Of a stretch of DNA of 64,000 bases, positions 1 to 7,702 are shown piece after piece; within the stretch, counting starts at the first letter, position 1; the number at the start of each line of letters is the position of its first letter. The notes beneath the pieces were generated by a model. That model saw only the letters and a list, made by a program, of their open reading frames with translations. It did no database searches and was not told the DNA's origin. The translations under genes and the position numbers were made by a program. The DNA is from CAVYXF01 sp963772335 (GTDB lineage Bacteria > Pseudomonadota > Alphaproteobacteria > Rhizobiales > Rhodomicrobiaceae): NCBI GenBank assembly GCA_963772335.1, contig CAVYXF010000005.1, forward strand, positions 372,001 to 436,000, in the 5' to 3' direction.

Positions 1-101
1 CCTGCCTGTACGTCAACGCCAGGCGATCGGGAAAGGTTTCGGCAGGAAGCGACGGGCGGCCGCCAGGCGCCGCAATTTGCTGTCACATGCGGCCAGTTGG
101 G

Positions 102-570
102 CTAATTGGGGCTCAGGCCAGTTGCGGAGGACACATAAGGCTGCGCCTTCGAATTGGCCCGCTCATTGTGCTCGTTTTGCGTGAAGGGATCGAGCTGACT
201 GGAAAGGAAGCTCACCAGTTGCTTTGAGCCGATATTGCTGAGGTGACCACGGTCCACACACTGACATTCCACAGCGGTATGCAAAAGCCGATTCGCTGAT
301 CTGGCGGGCTGACCAGCCCCAGCGATGGGCAACGTCGGAGAGAGCCGGTACGAGATGGTCGGCATGGGAATCTACCCAGACCACCATATCGAATGAGGCG
401 TCGCGCCGCGGGGCGCCAAAATTACACTTCTCATCGTTGACGAGGGCTTTCTCGGCGCCATGGCATGTCTTGCGAAGCACCGGGCGCTGCCGGCCGGCCG
501 CATACATCGCCGCAATGTCTTGTTCCATTCGCCAGGGGAAGCCGCCGGCGGCTTGTATGATTTCGCCCAC
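102..570 (-). pseudogene. Remnant of an acyltransferase-3 C-terminal SGNH domain
   Basis: Two minus-strand frames hold the two ends of an SGNH hydrolase-like domain, as found at the C-terminus of OafA-type membrane acyltransferases. The upstream frame (570 to about 270) has the block VVWVDSHADHLVPAL, matching the usual GDSHA nucleophile region with Gly changed to Val. The downstream frame (about 290 to 102) has DRGHLSNIGSKQLV, matching the catalytic D-x-x-H end block. In intact proteins these blocks lie roughly 150-200 residues apart. Here they are about 30 codons apart and in different frames, so an internal deletion plus a frameshift is inferred. The membrane acyltransferase part is absent. 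The family call rests on two motifs only. Confidence 0.5.
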
Positions 571-738
571 GGCGTCGAGCCGGTAAGCGAGAGGAACGAT
601 CAGCGTGACATTCTATCTTTCACGCTTCGCTGCCGGAAGGAATCGCCGAAGGAGCGTATCAAACGCATGTTCGCAGCGGCGCGCGGTGTCGAGGATGCCT
701 GGCTCGTCGAGACGTCCTATCTCTGAGCGGCTTCTCGC

Positions 739-2004
739 TTATTCGATGGTATAGAGATAGGCCGCGATATTGCGGGCATCCTCCTCGCTCAGGCCGATAT
801 CGGGCATGGCATTGCCCGGCACGACCGCCTGCGGCCTGCGCAGCCAACGCACCAGATTGTCCGGCGTGTTCGGCAGCATGCCGGCGATGATGGTGCGCTT
901 GCGGAAATTGGTGAGGGGCGGTCCGACCATCCCATTGGCACGCGCGATGCCCGGAATCTTATGACAGGTGCTGCAGCCGACGGATGTGATCAGCTTTTCG
1001 CCGCGATCCGGGTCGCCGATTTGGGCGGCACCGGACTGGCGTGCGAGCGGGGCGTCACAGCCGGCGAGCGGAAGAATCGCCAGTAGGCAAAGCAGCGGCG
1101 CAAGCGGCCGGAGGCGCAAGGCTCGCCGCTCCGCATCGTCCAGCCAGCGGAACAGCAGCATCGAGACAGCGGCGAGATAGGCGAAACCGCCGGGGATCCA
1201 CATGATCAGGCCGCCCAGTTGCTGATCCTCGACGAGGGTCAGGCCCCATTCGGCGACGCCTGAAGCGTGTCCTCCATAGAGCGGCCGCGAGGTTAGGATC
1301 ATCAGCGCGCCGGGCAGACCGCTGACTACGGCAGCGGTCGCGACGAATAGGAGTGCTGCGCCATAATCCAGACGCCTGCGGCCGAGCGGCTCGATCACGA
1401 TAGACCAGAAGGCATAAGCGGTCACGACAAAGAACAGATGCTCCAGGATATGGACCGCTTCATTGCGGAGTGCCCATTCGTAAGGGCCTGGAAGATGCCA
1501 GAATACGAAGGCGCCGCAGAACCAGCTCCAGATCGCGATCGGGCTGGTGAGAAGCGGCTGCAGTAGCGCGCCGCTCCCGTGCGTCCACCACGTGCCGAGG
1601 GGCTTGCGGACAGATGCGGGCAGTGCCCAGAAAACCACCATACCGGCACGCGCGAGAACCAGGAGCGGCGCAACGACCAGCATCAGGGTCAAATGTTGGG
1701 CCATATGTGCCGAGAACAGCTCATCGGCGAGATGGTCGAGGGGCCCGGTGAGCACAGCAAGCGCAACGCCGACAGCCGCGGCGAAGGCTGCGCCGGCTCC
1801 CGGGGTCGCAACGCGAGTACCGGAGCGGCGGCGCATATTGCGGAAACCCAGGAGATAGATAAGGCTTGCCGCCGCCATCAGCGAAAATCCCCAGGGCTCG
1901 AGCGGAAACCAGCCTTCGCCCGCTTCCGCGCCCGCATGAGCCAAGGCGGCGACGGGCCAGGCTGCCGCTGAGATGCCAGCGATTGTGACGATCAGCGCCC
2001 GCAT
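739..2004 (-). CDS. CtaG-type oxidase assembly membrane protein fused to a cytochrome c domain
   Basis: This 421-residue protein has two parts. Residues 1 to about 300 are a multi-helix membrane domain of the caa3-CtaG family, recognised by HMAQHLTLMLVVAPLL, a histidine-bearing helix around FWHLPGPYEW, and HILEHLFFV. A hydrophobic segment with a Cys (LLCLLAILPLAGCDAP) then leads to a class I cytochrome c domain with heme motif CSTCHK and a candidate distal Met in NAMPDIG. CtaG proteins help build the copper centres of terminal oxidases, so the last position in an oxidase operon fits. A covalently attached cytochrome c is unusual and could pass electrons to the oxidase. It overlaps the upstream membrane gene by 13 bases, so translation is probably coupled. 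Confidence 0.85.
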   Translation of the reverse strand: MRALIVTIAGISAAAWPVAALAHAGAEAGEGWFPLEPWGFSLMAAASLIYLLGFRNMRRRSGTRVATPGAGAAFAAAVGVALAVLTGPLDHLADELFSAHMAQHLTLMLVVAPLLVLARAGMVVFWALPASVRKPLGTWWTHGSGALLQPLLTSPIAIWSWFCGAFVFWHLPGPYEWALRNEAVHILEHLFFVVTAYAFWSIVIEPLGRRRLDYGAALLFVATAAVVSGLPGALMILTSRPLYGGHASGVAEWGLTLVEDQQLGGLIMWIPGGFAYLAAVSMLLFRWLDDAERRALRLRPLAPLLCLLAILPLAGCDAPLARQSGAAQIGDPDRGEKLITSVGCSTCHKIPGIARANGMVGPPLTNFRKRTIIAGMLPNTPDNLVRWLRRPQAVVPGNAMPDIGLSEEDARNIAAYLYTIE

Positions 2005-2450
2005 AGCCCTATCCAGAAAATGGCAATGGTGTTCACGCCCATCGCACAGAGAAACAGCACGCTCGTCCAGATCCCCCAGATGGCAAGGAACCGTGTTCGT
2101 CCTTCCCCGGCATCCATAATGCCGCCCGCCTTATGCGTTGAGTCTTTATCGCCAGGCGTGCTGTTGAAGGCGCTCCAGGCGACGTAGAGGGCAAGCGCGC
2201 CAATAGCTAGCGCGGCCAGATTAATGACGATCAGCATCGGGTAAATCCAGTCGGGCGCCGGAGCGTTGCCGGTCGGCCCGTCGCCCGCCGAGCACACCGC
2301 GCCTGCCAGGCTGACCATCGCGGTGAGTTGCAGGCTCCAGGCAAGCGGTGCGCCGCCCAGTCCGACGATAAGGGTTGCCGGGCTCACTCGTCCCCTGTCT
2401 GGAGCGGGATGGCCGACGTTGAATTGCATCGTTCCGTGATTGGCGGCCAT
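1992..2450 (-). CDS. Small membrane protein of the terminal oxidase operon
   Basis: This 152-residue protein has three predicted membrane segments: around GLGGAPLAWSLQLTAMVSL, YPMLIVINLAALAIGALALY and LAIWGIWTSVLFLCAMG. It has no heme motif. It lies 4 bases after subunit III and overlaps the CtaG fusion by 13 bases, so it is certainly co-transcribed with the oxidase. By position it could be a small oxidase subunit (subunit IV-like, or a counterpart of the fourth gene in coxMNOP-type clusters) or an assembly factor. I do not recognise a named family from its sequence. Confidence 0.7.
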   Translation of the reverse strand: MAANHGTMQFNVGHPAPDRGRVSPATLIVGLGGAPLAWSLQLTAMVSLAGAVCSAGDGPTGNAPAPDWIYPMLIVINLAALAIGALALYVAWSAFNSTPGDKDSTHKAGGIMDAGEGRTRFLAIWGIWTSVLFLCAMGVNTIAIFWIGLCGR

Positions 2451-2454
2451 CGTC

Positions 2455-3078
2455 TCAGCTCAGATAAGGGGTGATGTAAAAGGTGAAGAACACGGCGAGC
2501 CACACGGCATCGACGAAATGCCAGTAATAGGTGCCGATCGTCACCGGGGCGAAACGCTGGCGGTCGAAATAGCCAAGCGCCGACCAGACCGCGAGCGCGA
2601 ATAGGATGAGAAGGCCGGCCGCCACGTGCGCCATGTGGAAGCCGGTGATGGTGAAATACATCGAGCCGTAGGCGTCGGAGGACAGCGTGAACGGCTTGTC
2701 CGCCCACTCCTTGAGTTGCACGCCCATGAATGTTGCGCCGAGCACAATAGCGAGCAGCAGTCCGACTGTTGCGCGCACGGCGTTGCCGCGCCTGATCCCG
2801 CTCTCGCCGTACCACGCCGCGACGCTGCTCAGCAGCAGGATGACGGTATTGGGGCCGGATAGCTTGAAAGAGGGGAGCTGATGCGGCATCCAGGCTCGGC
2901 CGTGCGTGACCGCGAAATAGTAGTAGCTGAACAGCAGGTAGAGAAACAGGAAGCCTTCGGTGAGGATGAGGGTCATCATGCCCCACCACCCCGAGGACTT
3001 ACCACCCACGACGGTGCCCACGCTCATTCGGCCAATGCGGATTTGCTCGCGCGTATCGCTGGTTGCTACATCCGTCAT
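2455..3078 (-). CDS. Cytochrome c oxidase subunit III
   Basis: This 207-residue, five-helix protein has subunit III hallmarks: GMMTLILTEGFLFLYLLFSY with the conserved membrane Glu, TGFHMAHVAAGLLIL, and the C-terminal YYWHFVDAVWLAVFFTFY. It lacks the two N-terminal helices of mitochondrial-type subunit III, as in the shorter bacterial forms. The ATG at 3078 is chosen over an upstream in-frame ATG because it overlaps the subunit I stop codon as ATGA, the usual sign of translational coupling, and because MTDVATSD begins a normal N-terminus. It packs against subunit I and helps sustain turnover in canonical oxidases. Confidence 0.9.
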   Translation of the reverse strand: MTDVATSDTREQIRIGRMSVGTVVGGKSSGWWGMMTLILTEGFLFLYLLFSYYYFAVTHGRAWMPHQLPSFKLSGPNTVILLLSSVAAWYGESGIRRGNAVRATVGLLLAIVLGATFMGVQLKEWADKPFTLSSDAYGSMYFTITGFHMAHVAAGLLILFALAVWSALGYFDRQRFAPVTIGTYYWHFVDAVWLAVFFTFYITPYLS

Positions 3079-5027
3079 GAGCGCATCTCCGCCGTCTGTC
3101 CTAGCTCGGGCCGCGGCCAGAGCCACGCCAGAATTCCGCAAACTGTCGCCAGACCCGCAAGCGCGCTCAGCCACCACCAATGCATCAGCAGGCCGGTAAA
3201 TCCGACGGTCATGGCGACAGTGACCAAGAACGGCCAGGGCGTATCCTCCGGCATCTGCAGGATGATGTCGGGCTCGGCATCGACCACAGTGGTGGCGATG
3301 GTCTGCTTGCCGTCGTCGAGCACGAGGCCGCGGTCGAGGGAGGAATGGCCGGTACCTTCCTGCAGCCGGTCTTCCCAGAGCGGATGCCGGCTGGCGACGA
3401 TCGGGATCACAGCGAAATTATAGGGAGGGGGCGGTGAGGGAATCGCCCATTCGAGCGTGGGCGCATCCCATGGATTGGGACCAGCCAGACGTCCGCGCCG
3501 CAAGCTGACAAAGATGTTGATGAAGAACAGCAGCAGGCCGAAGGCGAGGATGAACGCGCCGATGGTCGTTATCATGTTGACCGTGTCCCAGCCCATGCCA
3601 TCGGGATAGGTGTAGATGCGGCGCGGCATGCCGAGCAGGCCGGTCCAGTGCATCGGCAGGAAAGCGAGATTAAAGCCGAGAAAGGTCAGCCAGAAATTCC
3701 AGCGCCCGAGCGTTTCGCTCATCATCCGGCCGCTCATCTTCGGGAACCAGAAATAGAAGCCGCCGAGCACGCCGAACAGATTGATGCCGATCAGCACATA
3801 ATGGATGTGCGCCACAATAAAATAGGTGTCGGTGAGCTGCAGGTCGGCGGGCACCGAAGCGGTCATCACACCGGATACGCCGCCGATCACGAACATCGAA
3901 ATGAAGCCGGCGAAGAACAGGAAGGCGGTGGTGACGACCACGCGGCCCGCCCAGATGGTCGCGACCCAGGCGAATACCGCGACCGCGCTTGGAATGGTGA
4001 TGATGAAGGAGGCGCCGCTGAAGAAAGAGAGCGCCAGGAACGGGATGCCAGTTGCGAACATATGGTGCAGCCAGACACCGAAGCCGAGCACCATGGTGGT
4101 GATCGTCGCGAGCACGACGAGCGTATAGGCGACCAACGGCCTGCGGCAGAACACCGGCAGCCCGTCCGACACCATGCCCATCGCCGGCAGCACGATGATG
4201 TAGACCCAGGGATGAGCAAAGATCCAGAACAGGTGCTGCCAGAGCAGCGGCTGACCGCCGCCCGCTGTATCGAAGAAATGCGTGCCGAACTGACGATCCA
4301 TCCATAGCAAGAAGAAGGCAAGGCTGACCGCCGGCACGGCCAGCAGATTGCCGACCGACACCGTGGTTGTGCCCCAGATGATGATCGGCAGGCGGTTGAT
4401 CGACATGCCCGGCGCGCGCAGCCGCATCACGGTGATGACGAAATTGGCCGCCCCGACCGTGGTCGATATGCCGAGCAGGATCATGCCGAGGGCATAGAAG
4501 TCCATGTTTAGGCCGGGATTGAAGGTCTTCCCGGCATAGGGCGCGTAGTTGAACCAGCCATCATTGGGGGCCTGGCCGATCACGAAGCTGGCATAGAGAA
4601 AGAGACCGGCGGCTAGATAGACCCAGTAGGAGAAGGCATTGAGCCGCGGGAAGGCCATGTCGCGCGTGCCGAGCAGCAGCGGGAACAGATAGTTGCTGAA
4701 GCCCGACAGGATCGGCAGCGCGTAGAGGAAGATCATGGTGATGCCATGCATCGAGAACAGCTGATTGTACTGTTCCGGGGTCAGCAGCGTCTGGCCCGGC
4801 TCGGCCAGCTGCAGTCGCATGATAAGTGCTTCGAGCCCGCCGAGCACTAGGAAGGCAAAGGCGGTCACGATATAGCGGATGCCGATCTCCTTGTGATCGA
4901 CAGTTGAAATCCAGCCGTAGAGCCCGGGCGCCGTCTCCCACATCGCCTGAAGCCGACCCCGCAGAGCTTCGCTCGCGACTGCGATCCTTGGACGCTGCAT
5001 ATATCGGACATTGGCCACGGGGCTCAT
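3075..5027 (-). CDS. Heme-copper oxidase subunit I with non-canonical proton-channel residues
   Basis: This 650-residue polytopic protein carries every metal ligand of an A-family oxidase: His94 and His409 for the low-spin heme, His407 for the high-spin heme, and His272, His321 and His322 for CuB, with the cross-linking Tyr276. Asn112, Asp123 and Asn130 at the D-channel mouth are kept. The helix VI motif is HPWVY, not HPEVY, so Trp274 replaces the gating Glu. The helix VIII motif reads PSAVAVFAW where PTGIKIFSW is usual, so Ala350 replaces the K-channel Lys. Thr399 replaces the Mg-ligand His beside Asp400. A C-terminal extension of about 100 residues adds two membrane segments. The gene order resembles the alternative oxidase cluster coxMNOP of Bradyrhizobium. 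It probably reduces oxygen with reduced or altered proton pumping. Confidence 0.93.
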   Translation of the reverse strand: MSPVANVRYMQRPRIAVASEALRGRLQAMWETAPGLYGWISTVDHKEIGIRYIVTAFAFLVLGGLEALIMRLQLAEPGQTLLTPEQYNQLFSMHGITMIFLYALPILSGFSNYLFPLLLGTRDMAFPRLNAFSYWVYLAAGLFLYASFVIGQAPNDGWFNYAPYAGKTFNPGLNMDFYALGMILLGISTTVGAANFVITVMRLRAPGMSINRLPIIIWGTTTVSVGNLLAVPAVSLAFFLLWMDRQFGTHFFDTAGGGQPLLWQHLFWIFAHPWVYIIVLPAMGMVSDGLPVFCRRPLVAYTLVVLATITTMVLGFGVWLHHMFATGIPFLALSFFSGASFIITIPSAVAVFAWVATIWAGRVVVTTAFLFFAGFISMFVIGGVSGVMTASVPADLQLTDTYFIVAHIHYVLIGINLFGVLGGFYFWFPKMSGRMMSETLGRWNFWLTFLGFNLAFLPMHWTGLLGMPRRIYTYPDGMGWDTVNMITTIGAFILAFGLLLFFINIFVSLRRGRLAGPNPWDAPTLEWAIPSPPPPYNFAVIPIVASRHPLWEDRLQEGTGHSSLDRGLVLDDGKQTIATTVVDAEPDIILQMPEDTPWPFLVTVAMTVGFTGLLMHWWWLSALAGLATVCGILAWLWPRPELGQTAEMRS

Positions 5028-5030
5028 CCC

Positions 5031-6092
5031 TCAATTCAAGGTCTGCAGGTAGTTGCGCACTGCCTCAAGCTGCGGCCCGGTCAGCATGGTGTTCGGCATC
5101 TTGCTACCGGGCTTGATCGCTTGCGGGTCGGCAACCCAGCCCGATAGCTGGCCTATATTGTTCGGGAGAGTTCCCGCCGCAATGGTGGTGCGCGACATCA
5201 GATGGGTCAGGTCAGGGCCCACCTCGCCACCAGCCGTCGTTCCGCGCACGGTGTGGCAGATGGCACAGCGCGTGCCGAACACTTGCTGGCCCCGCTCGAT
5301 GAGCGCGGTCTGCGGCGCGTTCGCTCCGCCTAGCTGATGGTTCCACCAGGCGCGAAACCTCTCCGGTGGATCGGCGAACACGCGCAGGATCATATGCGCG
5401 TGCTGCTTGCCGCAATATTCGGCGCACTGGCCGCGGTAGTCCCCTTCCTTGTCGGCCTGGATCCAGGTCTCGTTGACGCGGCCTGGAATGACGTCGGTCT
5501 TGCCCGACAGCTCCGGCACCCAAAAGGAATGGATCACATCCGCGGAGTGCAGGCGGATCTTCACCGGCTCGCCGACGGGGATGTGCAGCTCGTTAGCGGT
5601 CTCCAGCATGCGGGAGGGATTGCCATCGTCATAGCGCGCCTCCCACCACCATTGCTGCCCGGTGATGTCAATAGTGAAGGCGGGCTTTTTGACCGGGCTT
5701 TCGATCGCCGCCATGGTGATCACCGTCCAACCGGTCGTACCAACCAAGACGACGAGCGTCAGGGCGAGGCCGAAATAAATCCAGCCGATCGCGCCGCGCG
5801 AGCGCGCCACGGGGAGCGGGTTCTCGGCATCATCGAGGGAGACCATCCGCCGCGCGAAGACACCGACCAGGACCAGCACGCTGATGATCACGACGACCAG
5901 GATGGATATGACCAAAAGCCCCCAGGTGATCTTCGCCATGGCGTCGCCGCGGGGGCCGAATGTGCGCAGGAAATACATCGGTGTCTCTGCCGCCCTTGCT
6001 TGCGCGGGAACAGCTACTGCGACAGCGAAAAGCACCGCACAAGCCGCTGCGAATTGTGAAAGCCAGTCGGGGAGTTTTACCCTCGCGACCAT
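5031..6092 (-). CDS. Cytochrome c oxidase subunit II with C-terminal cytochrome c domain
   Basis: The 353-residue protein starts with a signal peptide ending near AQARAAE, followed by two membrane helices (residues about 52-80 and 100-128). The periplasmic cupredoxin domain has a full CuA site: the His in SADVIHSFWVP and the block CAEYCGKQHAHM, giving Cys, Glu, Cys, His and Met. A fused class I cytochrome c follows, with heme motif CAICH and distal Met in GSKMPN. This is the caa3-type layout, in which the fused heme receives electrons and passes them to CuA. It ends 3 bases before subunit I. It is likely the entry point for electrons from the cytochromes and dehydrogenases encoded upstream. 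Confidence 0.93.
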   Translation of the reverse strand: MVARVKLPDWLSQFAAACAVLFAVAVAVPAQARAAETPMYFLRTFGPRGDAMAKITWGLLVISILVVVIISVLVLVGVFARRMVSLDDAENPLPVARSRGAIGWIYFGLALTLVVLVGTTGWTVITMAAIESPVKKPAFTIDITGQQWWWEARYDDGNPSRMLETANELHIPVGEPVKIRLHSADVIHSFWVPELSGKTDVIPGRVNETWIQADKEGDYRGQCAEYCGKQHAHMILRVFADPPERFRAWWNHQLGGANAPQTALIERGQQVFGTRCAICHTVRGTTAGGEVGPDLTHLMSRTTIAAGTLPNNIGQLSGWVADPQAIKPGSKMPNTMLTGPQLEAVRNYLQTLN

Positions 6093-6110
6093 CTTTTCTT
6101 CGGCCTCCCG

Positions 6111-6833
6111 TTACTGCGCCGGCTTCTGCGCACCCTGCGGACCACTCTGCGGCGCTTCGGCGGAGGATCCTGGCTTTGCTTTCTCGAATGGCTTTTGGCC
6201 AAAGCTGAACGAATTGGTGTGCTGCCAAGGTTCGGCGGTGCTGATGAATTCCGACGGCACCTGCTCAATTTTGAAGGCGCTGAGGGATGTGGTCTTGCCC
6301 CAGGAGTCGGACGGCTCCTTGCTGATGCTCTGAACGTAAGCGACCAGATCCCAGATCGACTGCGGCGGCAATATCGAGCCCCAGGCTGGCATGCCGGCCG
6401 GCCGGCCTTGATAGATGGTCAGGAAAATGTTCGCTGGCGAGCCGCCATAGATGAATTTCGAATTGCTAAGGGCAGGTCCCATGCCGCCGACGCCGTTCGG
6501 AGCGTGGCAGCCTGAGCAGTTCATTTGGTTGAAGAGCTGCATTCCCCGCTGAATGGCGTCCGGATCATTGGCGACCGGGTTCTTAATGTCGGGACCGACC
6601 GGGGCGGTGCCGGGATAGACTTTCGTTACCGGCACCTGGAGGAGGTCCTGCGTGGTGATATCGGTCGCTATGTCGGTGCCCTGGCCGTAGAAATTGTGGG
6701 AGCCGGCCGCTTGGGCGAGGCTCTGATCCGCCATGATGCTGGCGATCGGGCTCGCACAAAGAGCCGCCGCGACACCGGCCAATGCCATCAGAGACCTATA
6801 AGAGCGAATCCTGCTTTGCCGTTTTCCCGCCAT
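6111..6833 (-). CDS. Monoheme periplasmic cytochrome c
   Basis: The 240-residue precursor has a basic N-terminus and a signal peptide (about residues 1-42). Its single class I cytochrome c domain has heme motif CSGCH and GGMGPALSN. Residues GMPAWGSILPP supply the likely distal Met, and the helix SIWDLVAYVQSI is typical. A low-complexity tail rich in Pro, Gln and Ala follows. The gene lies between the MoxJ-like gene (38 bases upstream) and oxidase subunit II (18 bases downstream), so it is a natural shuttle between the quinoprotein dehydrogenase and the oxidase. The domain type is common beside lanthanide methanol dehydrogenases (XoxG-like role), but I cannot prove orthology. Confidence 0.85.
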   Translation of the reverse strand: MAGKRQSRIRSYRSLMALAGVAAALCASPIASIMADQSLAQAAGSHNFYGQGTDIATDITTQDLLQVPVTKVYPGTAPVGPDIKNPVANDPDAIQRGMQLFNQMNCSGCHAPNGVGGMGPALSNSKFIYGGSPANIFLTIYQGRPAGMPAWGSILPPQSIWDLVAYVQSISKEPSDSWGKTTSLSAFKIEQVPSEFISTAEPWQHTNSFSFGQKPFEKAKPGSSAEAPQSGPQGAQKPAQ

Positions 6834-6871
6834 ATCGAATCCTCGGGGGTTAAGAGCGCTCGGTTCCGCCG

Positions 6872-7702
6872 CTAGAGCTGCGGGACGCCGTAGCGCGCGA
6901 GCAGCGCGTGAATGTCGTCTCGGCGCCGCCGTATGACGTTGTTGAGCTGAGTTTTCAGCGCCTCGTCCGACTTCCTCACCCCCATGGCGATGGGGAATTG
7001 GAAGACGAGCGGGCGAAAGCTGTCCGTGTCGGTGATCGGTGTGATGGTGAGCGGCACCGGCGAGCGCTTCGCATAAAAGCCGGCAAGGGGCCCCCAGAGC
7101 GCGGCGACATCGACCTCGCCGTTCTCCACCGCCTCGACGGCGCGCGCGGGCGGCGAATCCTGGCGGTAATCGCCATAGATCATGTAGCCGACCACATTGT
7201 TGACGATGCCTTCTTCGCCCAGCGCATGGGCGGGCGGGGTGTTGTTGCCGTCGTCGCCGATCAGGTGCACGCCGATTTTGAGCGCGCGCAGCTCCGGCGC
7301 CTTCATGGAGGAGAAGGTCAGGCCGTGATCCTGCCGGCTGACAAACACATAGGTGGAGCGGTAATAGGGATCAGTCCTCGCCACCATGTCGAGCGGCGGC
7401 ACGCCCATCACCACGTCGCAATTTTCGGCTTTGAGAGTGTTGCGGATGAAGCCGCGACGCTGGGCCCACCAGAAATAGCTGACCGTCTTGCCGAGCTCCT
7501 TGCCGACCAGCTCGGCAAGGGCGTTTTCGAAGCCTTCGCCTTTGTCATTGGAGAAGGGCAGGTTATTGGGATCGGCGCAGACGCGCAGGGTATCGGCAGG
7601 CGCGCGGTCGGTAGGCTTTGCGTCCTCTGCAGACGCACTGGCGAGGCCGAGCGCGACCATCGCCGCCGCGAGCACTGTGAAGCTGCCGGCCTTATTGCGC
7701 AT
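6872..7702 (-). CDS. MoxJ/XoxJ-like periplasmic binding protein linked to quinoprotein dehydrogenase
   Basis: The 276-residue protein has a clear signal peptide (MRNKAGSFTVLAAAMVALGL, cleaved near ASA-EDA) and a bacterial solute-binding fold type 3, starting LRVCADPNNLPFSN, with NCDVVMGVPP and DPYYRSTYVFV. It belongs to the group of substrate-binding-like proteins associated with quinoprotein alcohol dehydrogenases (MoxJ, XoxJ). These are needed for active methanol dehydrogenase and are thought to act in its maturation rather than in transport. The ATG at 7702 is used because it follows the signal peptide rule and overlaps the dehydrogenase gene by 11 bases, and because the upstream in-frame stretch is an antisense-style arginine-rich extension. 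No ABC permease or ATPase lies nearby. Confidence 0.88.
   Translation of the reverse strand: MRNKAGSFTVLAAAMVALGLASASAEDAKPTDRAPADTLRVCADPNNLPFSNDKGEGFENALAELVGKELGKTVSYFWWAQRRGFIRNTLKAENCDVVMGVPPLDMVARTDPYYRSTYVFVSRQDHGLTFSSMKAPELRALKIGVHLIGDDGNNTPPAHALGEEGIVNNVVGYMIYGDYRQDSPPARAVEAVENGEVDVAALWGPLAGFYAKRSPVPLTITPITDTDSFRPLVFQFPIAMGVRKSDEALKTQLNNVIRRRRDDIHALLARYGVPQL

Noticed and set aside
460..726. Plus-strand 88-codon frame ending 12 bases before the CtaG fusion stop
   Set aside because: Its first third is antisense to the acyltransferase remnant and the rest has no recognisable domain. A gene fragment is possible but not supported.
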